A DNA stretch of 25,945 nt from Priapulus caudatus. Its lineage: Eukaryota > Priapulida > Priapulimorpha > Priapulimorphida > Priapulidae. The DNA lies in NCBI RefSeq assembly GCF_000485595.1, contig NW_014577081.1, positions 471,203-497,147 of the forward strand, read 5' to 3'. The notes under the pieces were generated by a model, which was not told the DNA's origin, ran no database searches, and saw only the letters and a program-made list of their open reading frames with translations. The position numbers and the translations under genes are program-made. Within the stretch, counting starts at the first letter, position 1. Each line of letters starts with the position of its first letter. Positions 1 to 10,777 of the stretch are shown piece after piece.

Positions 1-115
1 TGTGTGATGTATGTATAAATGTTGCTGGGTGTTGGCCTATGTGTGATGTATGTATAAATGTTGCTGGGTGTTGGCCTATGTGTGATGTATGTATAGATGT
101 TGCTGGGTGTTAGTC
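1..115. repeat. 39-bp minisatellite, three copies, cut by window edge
   Basis: A 39-bp unit beginning TGTGTGATGTATGTATA is repeated at 1, 40 and 79. Copies 1 and 2 are identical over 39 bp. Copy 3 has a few changes and dissolves into unique sequence at about 114. The array probably continues to the left of the window. No coding meaning is visible. Confidence 0.92.
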
Positions 116-480
116 GAATTGTAAACTCTTTACACACCAATCAGATGCTCAATACTTATTACGTCTCAGTAATTTCAAATACTAACGAGAGTTTTCATGT
201 ATTATTTTGATGTATTGCGAATCCCAAGAGAGACACGTGACATACGTCACCAGAGACGAGGCTTGCACAGCCAGAGAGGCATATTCATAATAACTTGACG
301 CAATTTAATAACAATGTTGTATATCCAAAAGCTGTGACTACATAGAATCATAGAATCTTTCGAACTGTTTTTGGAAGAAATTTGTTTACTCCTTCATATT
401 TTGTTTCTCTGTTACGTCTTTATCCTTAGAATTAAGTAAATATATGTGTCAGAATTTGCTCTACAAGTTGTTTCTAAGCG
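116..480. other. Non-coding stretch, nothing recognised
   Basis: AT-rich unique-looking sequence with no open frame of note and no repeat that I can see. Confidence 0.5.
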
Positions 481-515
481 GTTTTTCCCGGGCAACGCCG
501 AGTACCCAAGCTAGT
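478..515 (+). mobile_element. Possible Helitron-like 3' terminus
   Basis: The segment has a GC-rich potential stem (CCCGGGCAACGCCGAG) followed about 10 bp later by CTAG and then T. Helitrons are known to end in a short hairpin followed by CTRR and to insert before T. The stem here is imperfect and no 5' TC end was found, so this could be another repeat family or chance. Confidence 0.3.
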
Positions 516-880
516 ATGTAACGAAACGGCCTAAACACAACACAACGCCTGCTTTTCGTGCGCTTTTCCCATTGAGTGTTATGCGCATAAGCTTATTTCA
601 CGTTATTGTGAAAAGAGGCAGAAATAGGATAGCGGCGCTCTTTCTACGGAATCGCTCGACCCAAGATTATCTCGAAGTGCTGAATTCTATCCGCTATTGT
701 ACGGCAGTGGCGACGGATTACGTGTTACTGTGCCTTATGTAAAGAACCGAGAGCCTACGTTGAACCACTATAATGCAGCGATACAACATTCACCCTAAAA
801 CCTTCTTATATGCGGTGTCGCGTTTTACTATAGAATAAGTCGGCAGGACATGGCACCTACCTATACGCGTTTACACCAAC
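516..880. other. Non-coding stretch, nothing recognised
   Basis: Unique-looking sequence without splice-supported coding potential or clear repeats. Confidence 0.45.
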
Positions 881-883
881 AGG

Positions 884-905
884 TACGCACGCACATACGC
901 ACGCG

Positions 906-944
<39 letters not shown>

Positions 945-993
945 GCGCACACACGCGCGCGCGCACGCACGCACGCACGCACGCACACACACA
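884..993. repeat. (CA)n / (CGCA)n microsatellite
   Basis: Alternating purine-pyrimidine repeats of CA, CG and CGCA type. The histidine/threonine/arginine-rich reading frame over it (850-1212) is an artefact of the repeat. Confidence 0.95.
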
Positions 994-2740
994 CGTTCAT
1001 CAGACGCCACTCCTTTCTGCAATCTAATCCGTGAGCATTATTCTTCGTGTCAGGTTTCGCTTCAGAATTCGGCCGCTTTAACTTCCCCGCTAAGGAAGAG
1101 TAAACATTTTAGATGCCGTTTTCAACATGGCTGCCGGAGCGCTGCCACATTCCTCCCATACGTCTGCAATCGGCTCCGACTAGCTAACATCAGGCAGCGA
1201 CGATGTCGGTAGCACGTTAAAATGACGGGCGAAGACAACGCACAACTCGCCACGAATTAAAAGCGCATGTAATAACCTCCACGATTACGGTAATAATAAT
1301 TGCACGATAAATACCGCACTTGCCGCTAAAACTGCTCAGCGTGTGCGGATAGCTAACACGAATCTATGCATGGTCGCGGTGCGCGCCGGGCGGGTGCGTA
1401 GTAGGACTAGGAGCGAAGCGTCGCCCGTAATGGTGCATGGGCGAGTTTGCTTAGCAAACATACGGCATTGTCAGACGAGAGCCGGGAGTAAACCCAAACG
1501 AGATTCCCCCTGAACTCTAAACATAACTCGATGCCCTGTATTGTACGTGGCTCGTTCCTCTGGCGTGACTGCTGCACACGGTCGTTAGCAGGGGCCTGCC
1601 CTACCACTAGTGACGCCCACGCGCGCTACGCACTATAGCGACAGCTTATGGAGGTTTTGTGTTCCGATAGTTATCGTATAGCGATCACACAGTATCGAAT
1701 GTTATTTCTTTTATATCATAGCTTCGTATTAAATCTATAAGCTCATGATGGCAAGTATATGATATAGTGCAACAACGGTGGAGTTTGTTCGCGCGTGTGT
1801 GGCTTATAAGAACGAGTAATGGCGTTTGCTAACATAACAAACATGGCGACGGGATAGACTATGACTATCGATGATAATTAATTTCTCATCACGAAAAAGC
1901 GTAATAAGTCATCGAAATTATTCGTAAATGTTTACAATCGTATCAGATCGTATAATGAAATAAAACCGCTGCGAGAGTTATTGGCTGAATCCGTTCTCAG
2001 CAGAGATCGCGACATAAATATGTGTGTTGGTCATGTTCAAATAACAATACGAAATCGAACACACGCACGCCTAATAACCAGTAATGAATTTTGACCTTGA
2101 TCCGTTTCCCATTTTTAATTCGATCATGATCCCCCGCGAATTTTTAATTTCATCTCTTCAGTATCCATAGTATACCAACCATTACCCAACCATTATACCA
2201 AGTATTTACCCAACGATTATGCTAATGTAATATCAAATGTTAGATTTCGGAGCTGCACATGACTGAGGTGTATAGTATGAGAATATAACCCTATTTTGGG
2301 GGTGGTGGGGATCAAGCTCTATACGTTTGCCTGGCCTAGTCCATCAGAGGATCCGTGCATTGAGTCAACATAAAAAGATGCCGGTGTCCAGTCCCTCCAT
2401 GCGCCCATCTCTTAGCCGGAGTAATGTAACTTAGGGTAGCTGCAGCTGCATGTGGCACCCAGCACAATTCATACGTTATAAACTCCGAGAATAACCTAGT
2501 TTTCCTGTGTTTTTTGGACCTGTTTCTCCCTCCATATTTTCGCTCGCTTGCCCCCGAGTCACCTGCGATCTCACCCACCGCGTTACCATTAATCCCGTCA
2601 CAAAAGCTCAGCAAGACGATTACGGGCGGGTGTAGACATCGCTTTTATGGCTACTGTACGACGTGAATCGGAAATTATACGCCTTCCATACCGATCGTGA
2701 AAAGCTGACGTGCCAGGCTATTGTCGACGTTTTGCATACA
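994..2740. other. Intergenic, no gene supported
   Basis: Mixed-composition sequence. Open frames at 1407-1607 and 2336-2614 (minus strand) are short, show no recognisable domain and have no supporting splice context. Nothing else stands out. Confidence 0.45.
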
Positions 2741-2774
2741 GTTGCTTTTTGCGACCGTGTAATGCAAAAGCAAC
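2741..2774. repeat. Inverted repeat (hairpin)
   Basis: GTTGCTTTTTGC at 2741 pairs with GCAAAAGCAAC ending at 2774, with one bulged T, around a loop of about 11 nt. It lies directly beside the larger palindrome at 2778-2835. Confidence 0.7.
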
Positions 2775-2777
2775 GTA

Positions 2778-2835
2778 AACAAGGGACTAAAACCATATGT
2801 ATATATATATATACATATGGTTTTACTCCCTTGTT
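2778..2835. repeat. 58-nt near-perfect palindrome
   Basis: The left arm starts AACAAGGGACTAAAACCATA and the right arm ends with its reverse complement, ending CCCTTGTT, with one mismatched pair. The centre is (TA)n. It could be a cruciform-forming site or the remnant of a tiny foldback element. It is followed by (TA)n runs to 2937. Confidence 0.85.
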
Positions 2836-2937
2836 ATATATATATATATATATATATTAGATATCAGAAGTAGATAATAGGGAATATATATATATATTAG
2901 TGACTTAGCGACTTATATATATATATATATATATATA
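2836..2937. repeat. (TA)n-rich tract
   Basis: Three TA dinucleotide runs, broken by short unique spacers. Confidence 0.9.
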
Positions 2938-4078
2938 ATCGCTACGCTTGCGACGTCTGTAACGTTTTGATAGACAATTTTCTGCGACTTGTTTGCGTTG
3001 TTTACATTTTTGTTTACACAAACGCATCGAACATGTGTATGGACATCGTGCTTGTCACGAAACTAGCACACTAATTTTCTCATTAATTAGCTCATTAATT
3101 TTCTCATTACTTCATCACAACGGAATGTTGCGTGCTAGCAGCGCACCGCAGCTTCGGCACATCGACACTGCTGTAATTGATCGTTTCTCCGGCGAACTGC
3201 GACCCGACATCTCATTTTAAAATCTACCTGCGGCTGGTTTTTGCAAGGTGTTAGCCAGACAACACAAACAGCAAGAAGTTGAATCATCTTGCCTGCGGCG
3301 TACGGCTGCGAATACAGTCGGAGCGTAATAAAGAAAGTAATATATGAGACATAAGGCTTACATTCACGGCGGGGCGTTATGAAGCGATCACGACTACCTA
3401 TTACACCGGATACCGAACGAACAAAAATCGTACGCCATTAAACGTATTAGAGATTTTAAAAAAATGCTGACCCTATAGCCGACCGTGTTATATAAACTCT
3501 AATCTCGCTGTGTGAATTATGTTGCTATATTCTCACGCCTGCCAAGGAGATGATTAAAGAGAAAAATTACGAGTATAATTATAAAGTAAGTGTATTGTAG
3601 CTATACGACTATCTGTCAGCACACTTGATCCACCCCCAATTACGCCGCAGTCTATCAGAAGGACCTGTTTATACTGGCCTGACGAGGCATAATTCCACGC
3701 AGATTTAGCTGCCGCAAGAAAGAAAAACATGTCAAAGCTTATTAAAGCAACTAGATACTCGTCTGCTAATGTCGCTTATGAGTTATGACGTACTAAGTAC
3801 TAAGTACTAAGTAGCGAGCGACTGAGCTACATCATCAGACTACGCGTGATATGTTGCTATATCATGCTCGCGGGACAGTATGAGGCAGATGTGTGCTTCG
3901 TACCGCTTTGCTGTAATTTTTTTGGCCGTTTTTTGACATTAAATTTCGAGATCCTTTGCAATCGAATTTTCAGTGGCAGTCATAGACTTTAAATGTAATG
4001 CAATTACCATTATATCTACTGAAAAGTGGGAAAATGAATGCGACCACTGTCAGAATTGTTGCACGAACCGTCAAGATG
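2938..4078. other. Intergenic, no gene supported
   Basis: No recognisable protein or RNA gene. A 7-bp direct repeat (TACTAAG, three copies from about 3790) is the only local structure noticed. Confidence 0.45.
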
Positions 4079-4079
4079 T

Positions 4080-4225
4080 ATGTGCGTGCGTGCGTTGGTG
4101 CGTGCGTTTGTGTGTGTGTTGTGTGTGTGTGTGCTGTGTGTGTGTGTGTGTGTTGTGTGTAGTGGTGCTGTGTGTGTGCATGTGTGTGTGCATTGTTGTG
4201 TTGGTGTGTGTGTGTGTGTGTGTGT

Positions 4226-4258
<33 letters not shown>

Positions 4259-4316
4259 TGCTGTGTGTTTTGTATTGTACGTGCGTGGTTTGTGTGTGTA
4301 TTGTGTGTCGTGATGC

Positions 4317-4347
<31 letters not shown>
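4080..4347. repeat. (TG)n microsatellite
   Basis: Long interrupted TG/TGC repeat. Overlapping cysteine/valine-rich frames on the plus strand and a histidine/threonine-rich frame on the minus strand are repeat artefacts. Confidence 0.95.
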
Positions 4348-4349
<2 letters not shown>

Positions 4350-4403
4350 ATAAAGCAATATTACATTAACTGATGTATGTTTGATCTCGCTTTGCACCCC
4401 ATT

Positions 4404-4442
4404 ATTATATATATATATATATAATATATATATATATATATA
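4404..4442. repeat. (TA)n microsatellite
   Basis: Two TA runs separated by a single-base slip. Confidence 0.9.
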
Positions 4443-5582
4443 CAAACAACAGGGTAGTACGTACGGTGTATAACTAATCAAAAGCTTTTTGTTCCGACGC
4501 AGCAGACAATTAAAGCAGCACAATGCGATCCAAACGCTAATTTCTCCAGGTATAGACTAGAAATACTTCGTTGTCATGAAATAATCACACTACCGTGTAT
4601 GACAAAATAAGCTCTAGGTTGCTCCAGTTTCAATCGCGTTTGTTAAAACACAGAATGGTGAGAAATGGCATTCTCGCGCAAAACGCGACTGTTGCAAACA
4701 ATTTGCCTCGATAAGTGGTTGTAGGTGACGTACATGTTTTTATTTTGCCTACACCGTACGTGTACTGCAGCACCGCTGGCACGGTGGCTTGGGAAACTGT
4801 CACAACCATCGGGATTTGACAACATTGAAGAGTTTTTTCAAATACCTTTTATAAGGACACGCGCAGTTGAAATGGGAAGGAACTAGAGTTTAATTTTGTC
4901 TAATGGTAGTGTGATTAATCATGACACGAAAGTATGTTGCTGTGCTAGCTACTGGAATATACGAGTTTGGATGCGCATTTTGCGGCTTTTAATAAGCGTT
5001 GGCGTGCTTTGGCGGGGCATACGGGATGAGAGGGGGCAGTGTAGGTTAGGTCCCGGGACGCTGGCTCACTGCATGCTTGCTTGGGTGCTTAGTTTTGTGC
5101 AAGCGCGTGTCGTGTGCGCCGATGATGTCTTAATGCAGCGATTGATTGCAGCACAATAGATGAACTAAAGACGGTTTCGGTGCTAGACCTGCGCTTGTGC
5201 GACCAGCGAGACGGCGCGGGCCCCGGCACAGGGATGATTATTCTCGCATACAGCGCTTATTCGGAATGGGCGTACTTCGTGATGGCGACTGGGGGAGATT
5301 CTTCTATGATTTATGACCGTTGGCGTATGTCTCTACTCAGCTGCCTGTGCACGCTTAGGCGCCAAATACGACACACATGGCGTGCACTTTGGGCACAGGC
5401 TGGGGAGAGGATGAAGAGCCAATGTGCGTGAAGTAAGAGAACACACACAGTGAACCACGACGCATGCGCCACGAGCGGAGAGATGTTTGCCTCATCGACA
5501 CTACCTCGGATGTCTCGCTCTCTTTCTACGATACTATTTATATGTAATGGCTCGACGACTAGCCGGTTGGCCTCGGTGGCCG
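4443..5582. other. Intergenic, no gene supported
   Basis: Several short open frames (4896-5159, 5180-5431, and 5311-5610 on the minus strand) show no motif that I recognise and no convincing splice partners. I see nothing else. Confidence 0.4.
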
Positions 5583-5662
5583 GGGCCACCAAAACTTGAT
5601 GTCGGGCCACAAAATTCCAAAAGGTTAAATTGGTGCGCCGGATCGGGCATAAGTTTCAAGTG

Positions 5663-7128
5663 TCTATGTGATTAAAAATAATTGTTTTCTTATCGTGCTA
5701 ATCTCATTTCCAAAAGAGCGAGCAATTTCGCGTGGTTGGCGAGGGCCACGGTTAGCAGTGCAGCTTCTTACCGCGGGCATACCGGGTGCACGTTTATCGA
5801 TCGGCTCTACTGTGGTGCAACAAGCCAGTTATTGTGATTTAGACTGGTATCCGGCCTCACGCTCTGCAACGAACAGTGCGGCCGCGAAACGTCTAGCAGG
5901 AATGGTCAAAATCTGGCGGTGCGCAGCAATAGATATTTTGCAAGCGCAAGCATTACAATGTGATTACATTGTATCAGCGAACAGACAATGTGTCTAGACA
6001 TCGCCTGTCTTGCAGTGTTCTGTGGAGGAGTATGTTAATGACGCGATGCGGATGAGAAGGTTTCGAAGGAACATTGTTATAATAAAAAAATGATGAAATT
6101 TCTTCCTTTTTGATGTATTTTGTTCAAAATTGTTAAAAATAAGGGAACACACATGCGTACCGGGAAGGGTCGGTTACGGGACGGACACATGGGTCAAAAT
6201 CGAGACGTCTTTGGTCACCCTGATTGCTACAGCTACAGAAGAATTCAGCAAAGTCTTGGCAGAGGCTGCAGGGCAGTGGATTGCAACAGTATTCAGTCTC
6301 AGAAGGTTGACGACAGAGGCTTGGAAAACATCTTCAGCATATATAGATTGAAGATGAAGGAAGACCCATCATCCTTCATGGCACCATGAAGCGGTTAGAT
6401 CGAGAATGAAGAGAGGAGTTTGATACTAGCAGGTATTTTATATGTCCATGTATAAAGTGTTAGATTTACCCTTTATTGTTTGCATTAGGTATTGATGGGG
6501 CGGATCAAACATAGTGTATCTTAATTTTTAAGCATACTATTATTTTGCAACTTGTTTGGAGTTGGCAAAAACTTTCATTATTTAAAGTAAGATCAACATG
6601 TAGAGCAAAGAGATTATTTGTATTGTATACGTATAGATTATCTAGGATGTAAATTAGATTATCACTAATCAAAATTTATTGATCTTGAGAATTTAAATGG
6701 CTTTTAATTAAATAAATTTTGCCAGTCTGATATTCAAATTTGTTTTTTTAAACTTCTAAATCTGTTTTCTTTCGTTTCTATTTTAATAAAGGTTGATATG
6801 ATACCAAGTTTGCTGAGCACATCTGAGGAGACGCTTCGCCTCCATGAAGCAGGATTTTGATCCATGCTGCAACATTCTACTCCTTGGACAACCTCACAGT
6901 GGCATCGAAAGGAGGGAATTGGCCACTACGGCAACACTTCTGTTGATAAACATGTCGACTTAGGACTCTCATCAATACAAAGGCTTGCAATTAGAGGAGG
7001 TTTATATTACGAATGGCAGGTAACAGGCAAAACTGTTCATGCGTGCAGGACAACAAATACCTATCATCACCTACTCGAACCGAAGCGCCATGACCGTGTG
7101 GGCGAGATATCTTCAATGACATCCCGAG
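5663..7128 (+). other. Interior of hAT relic, decayed
   Basis: Short frames at 5668-5997, 6120-6389 and 6864-7157 are probably fragments of the transposase. I could not match individual catalytic motifs. Bases 6480-6790 are AT-rich and non-coding. Confidence 0.35.
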
Positions 7129-7362
7129 TGGCAGGCCAAGTTCCCCAAACTTCATGAACATGTTGTGGAGGTACTCCGTTGTTCTACTCTCTCCACGCGC
7201 ACATGTGAAAGAGGTTTCACGTTTGCATTGAAACAGGTGAAGATACTGACTGGAGGGCCCTCGCTAACAGTAGAAATGCTGACAAAGCTGATGTTCATGC
7301 GTCGCTCAATTGGGCAGCCCCCACGACTTCGTGCAGCTGGAGCAGCTTGGTGGAGCAGCTGA
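7129..7362 (+). pseudogene. hAT transposase C-terminal dimerisation domain remnant
   Basis: Read in one frame, this gives WQAKFPKLHEHVVEVL, then STRTCERGFTFALKQVKIL, then LTKLMFMRRSIG. It matches the usual hAT C-terminal pattern, in which a Cys-Glu-Arg-Gly-Phe core is followed by Lys-x-x-Lys and a Leu-x-x-Leu-Met helix. In the same frame a stop (TGA) lies just 5' of the conserved part, and the segment ends at TGA near 7360. The RNase-H-like catalytic region cannot be read continuously in 5660-7100, so the copy is dead. The family call rests on the CERGF block, which is distinctive for hAT and its domesticated derivatives. Confidence 0.7.
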
Positions 7363-8144
7363 AGGACCCGGCGTCCAGATTACATGGAATGATTAACTAT
7401 TCCATTGAAGTATGATCAGTATTTTAATCCGACAGTGTAATATTTAGTGCTTTGTAAGTTTATTTATATGCATTTTCTCTGTCTCTTTTACGCAACGAAA
7501 TATTGAACTTAGGACATGGTCTGGCTTTTCTTTTTAATGGCATGACGTACCCAGGCTACTTTTGTTGATTATAATTATGGTTCTACTTTATGCTTATTAA
7601 ATCTGCAATATTTTATTTTTACAGTTTCAAGGCCTGCCAGACATTTTACTTTCGCTTGAGATTAAATGTAATATGGTTTTATTTTAACATGAAAAGCCAA
7701 TGTGTTGTTTGTGTTTATTACGTTACTTGTTTTAATATTTGGCATGCTCTGTGACTTTGAGTCTTCTTGAACTCTGAATGTCAGATGGCATGTGCAGCGC
7801 GCGTGTTTAGAATAAATAATGAGTGAAAGTAGAAAAATTTGGTATGGCCGATTCATTGTGAAAATTTGATCGCCTGGAAATGGATAATTCAAATTGTGAT
7901 GCTCAATGCAATCATGTAAGTGTTGTGGCCATTGGTGTGGTTTTTTTTTAAATGACTTGTGCAAGTGGCATCAGACGCGCAATTTTTAATAATATACAAT
8001 ACGACATTGAAATAAAGATTTTAATGTTTTTCTTTGTGTTGTTTTTTTCGGGCCACCAATTTCATTTTGGGCACCAAAAATTGGAAATCAATGTTTTGGT
8101 GGGCGCGATCGGGCACTGAAAAAAGTTAGTGTCGAGGCCTTGTT

Positions 8145-8239
8145 TTATTTATATATATATAATATATATTATATATATATATATATGTGTTGTGTGTGTG
8201 TGTGCTGCGTGCGTGCGTGCGTGCGTGCATGCGTGCATG

Positions 8240-8268
<29 letters not shown>
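8145..8268. repeat. Compound microsatellite (TA)n-(TG)n-(GTGC)n-(GA)n
   Basis: Successive runs of TA, TG, GTGC and GA abut the right end of the hAT relic. Confidence 0.92.
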
Positions 8269-8270
<2 letters not shown>

Positions 8271-9696
8271 CGCGATGAGGAGCAGGCAGGATTCCTCATT
8301 TTTTCTTTATAAGCCGTCTTCGGCTCAGTCCTGGGAATGCGGCAACATCAAAAGCTATCGCGTGTCACCGCCTACTCGCGTAGCGCGCAAGCACTCCACT
8401 AGCCCATCGCTGGCGATGAAGATAGCTGATCGATCACATCAGCTGACCGATCAGATTAGCTAATCGATCATCGGACTGTCGATGCGCTTACATTCGCTTC
8501 CGTAAGCTGTCCCCCACCCTGCTTAATCTCTCGCCGCATGGTCTATTATGACCTATACCTGCATGCTCCCCGCCGGGAAGTCCGCCGACGCCGGACACAG
8601 GAGTTTACGCTCGACACAACGATTAATGGGTTTCGCTTGTTTCCAGGGACGCGCACGGTAAGCGGGTAGTAATCGTTGTCCGCGCGGCAAGCGGGCAGGT
8701 TGGTCGCATCGGCCCGCCTGTTGACGGCAGGACAATGGCGACGCTACTTCGGCGCGGGCGGTGCCGTCAAAGCGAGCATTGACGGCTCACGGAGCCACCG
8801 CGGATACAAGACGGGGATTAGCGAGTAACTGTCACAAACAGTAGTTAGTCGCAGACGAACTGATGCGTGCATAAATACTGTCGGCTTGGCGTATTGCGAT
8901 GATAGATGGCACTCAACCTCTCCACCCACATGACCTCTAGCGTAACTGGCATGGCTCAATGATAGAGAGCATGTCCAGTAATAAACATCATCTCTATCCT
9001 TGAACCCATGCGTGTCCTGTACTCTAGCAGTGGGACATGACTAGTACACGATATGGCCACGAGCATCGAATATTCCGGGGCACGACGTGACAATTACTAT
9101 TAGTATTAGTGATGGGGATGAACACGAATATATTTAGTACACACAAGTTCATATAGCAACGATATAATCCTCGTCGCCGAACAGAAAATGCGCTGCACAA
9201 GCTGCGCATATCGCAACATGAAGACCTGCAGACGTCAAACGCCTATATAATAGTTAGTAGTAATCATAGTAACTATTAATTAAAAGATGCTCCATTCCGC
9301 CGATCAGGTATCTTACCATCAGCACAAACCACATTTACAATAAAAAACAAGTAGTCTATCAACTTACCTGTTCACGGACTTCAATCGCAACAAAAATGTT
9401 CCGTTGGTAAACAACGCTAGCAAATCGTAGTTGCGGTCTGTACTCTTATACTGCGTCTGTATCCTTAATTAATGTCCTAACTAACTCCTGCACATCCTGT
9501 GCTGAGTTAGCTGTTCTGTTTGTTTCTGTTTGGAGCCAGGGAACAACGCGTGCGTACACCGTCACCAGTCCTGCTGGTACTGCGGGATTAGGCTGATAGC
9601 CTGATGGGCACTACTACACTACCACTATACTATCTGCAGCAGTTATTCAGCGCGCTCGCATGCCGCTTGCGGCCGTGCAGCGATAACAGGAAAGAT
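8269..9696. other. Intergenic, no gene supported
   Basis: GC content is moderate to high in 8280-8960. Minus-strand frames at 8553-8735, 8744-8959 and 9024-9209 show no recognised domain. I see no tRNA-like or other RNA fold by eye. Confidence 0.4.
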
Positions 9697-9850
9697 TATA
9701 GGTTACACTAATGATCTAGCAGCGACATCTATTGCCAAAATAAAATGATAAAGCAAGATGTATCGGTTGGTTGCACTATGGAAGCTCTAAAACGACCGAC
9801 ATACGACTTTTTGAGTTTTCGAGTTTTTGAGTTTCTGAGTTTCTAAGTTT
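9697..9850 (+). repeat. Left arm of a long-range inverted repeat
   Basis: The arm contains TATGGAAGCTCTAAAACGA, then ATACGAC, then GAGTTTTCGAGTTT. The reverse complement of 13200-13310 contains the same series in order (TATGGAAGCCCTGAAACGA, ATACGAC, TGAGTTTTCGAGTTT). Similarity weakens further out but includes GCGACATCTATTGCC against ACGACAGATGGCGCC. Such arms are expected of a foldback or MULE-like element with long inverted ends. No transposase is visible between them. Confidence 0.65.
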
Positions 9851-10129
9851 CATCTGCGCTTACTTTTTCATATATTTTATTATTTTATATGTCCGATGTG
9901 AAACAAAGAAAAGCAATAATAGGCATAGTAGGGATTTTTTTTTACAAATGACCCCCTTGGAAGCTTATTGGATAGCCTCCAGTCACAAGAAACAGAGATC
10001 CGTTTACAGAATAAAAACATTCCACTTCTGCGACGAGTTACGGGGCATTTTTGTGACGAAATTTTGACCCATTTTGGGAAATTCTTAACTATAGGAAGGT
10101 ATAAAACGGGATATTTTTGGAGCATTTTT
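9851..10129. other. Non-coding interior of the inverted-repeat island
   Basis: AT-rich, with no recognised gene. A minus-strand open frame at 9880-10125 has no recognisable domain. Confidence 0.4.
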
Positions 10130-10455
10130 CTCCATTTTTTGTGACTTAATTAGTCATATTTTTAACATTTCTCAACCTGAGGTATGTTCATAGTACGGGT
10201 AATTAGTAGCCGTAATTTGACCTCTCGGTGACGCCTACGTAATAACCTATCATCTACATTTCTCAATCAATCACTTGGATATTTCATATGTACATTCACA
10301 TCAAAGGTAATTAGTAGCCGTAATTTCACCTTTGGATGACCACTAGAAGATGACCTATGACGTCATCAAATTGCATTTTAGCGCATTTCAGTGACGTTAT
10401 TAGACATATCGTCGACATTTCTCAATCAATTACTTTGTTATTTCAGATGTGGACA
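10130..10455. repeat. Diverged short-range direct repeats
   Basis: ACATTTCTCAA recurs near 10165, 10256 and 10415. GGTAATTAGTAGCCGTAATT recurs near 10199 and 10306. A TTAGTCATAT / TTAGACATAT segment precedes two of the ACATTTCTCAA copies. This looks like an old, diverged tandem array inside the island. A TGACGTCA palindrome lies at 10358-10365. Confidence 0.65.
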
Positions 10456-10777
10456 CAATAATATTTTGTTGCAAAATTAAAGGACAATTGAAGTCAAATT
10501 TTATAACTTCTGTAACGTTTTTATACATAGAAATACATTCAATAACGTATTCCATTTCAAATCCGGCGCCCAATTAGTAAGAAACACATGAATATTAATC
10601 TAGGTCATGTGACGTCATAGCCCCATGTTGAAACACGCCATTATATAGCGTAACAGTGCTAACACGCTAGTATATGTTATGCTAGGTGAAAGTATTGTTA
10701 CAGCATACAACAAACATGTAGCCTGTAAATGTACTTATATTCATGTACATACATATTACACTCACTGCATGCAGTTT
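10456..10777. other. Non-coding interior of the inverted-repeat island
   Basis: Unique AT-rich sequence with a second TGACGTCA palindrome at 10610-10617. No gene is supported. Confidence 0.45.

Larger units (their letters stand above)
5583..8133 (+). mobile_element. Degenerate hAT-type DNA transposon
   Basis: Related blocks of about 80 bp flank this segment at 5583-5662 and 8050-8133. Both contain GGCCACC near one end and TTGGTG followed by GATCGGGCA near the other. Each block is an imperfect palindrome (CACCAAAA...TTGGTG), so they resemble each other in direct and inverted orientation. Between them, the frame near 7129-7362 encodes a hAT C-terminal dimerisation signature. Upstream the reading frame is broken. 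The plus strand is inferred from that coding remnant. The exact ends and the target-site duplication were not resolved. Confidence 0.55.

Noticed and set aside
850-1212. 120-aa frame rich in His, Thr, Ala and Arg
   Set aside because: Produced by the CA/CG microsatellite; the part after the repeat has no recognisable motif.
4071-4523. 150-aa minus-strand and 126-aa plus-strand frames
   Set aside because: Artefacts of the (TG)n and (TA)n arrays.
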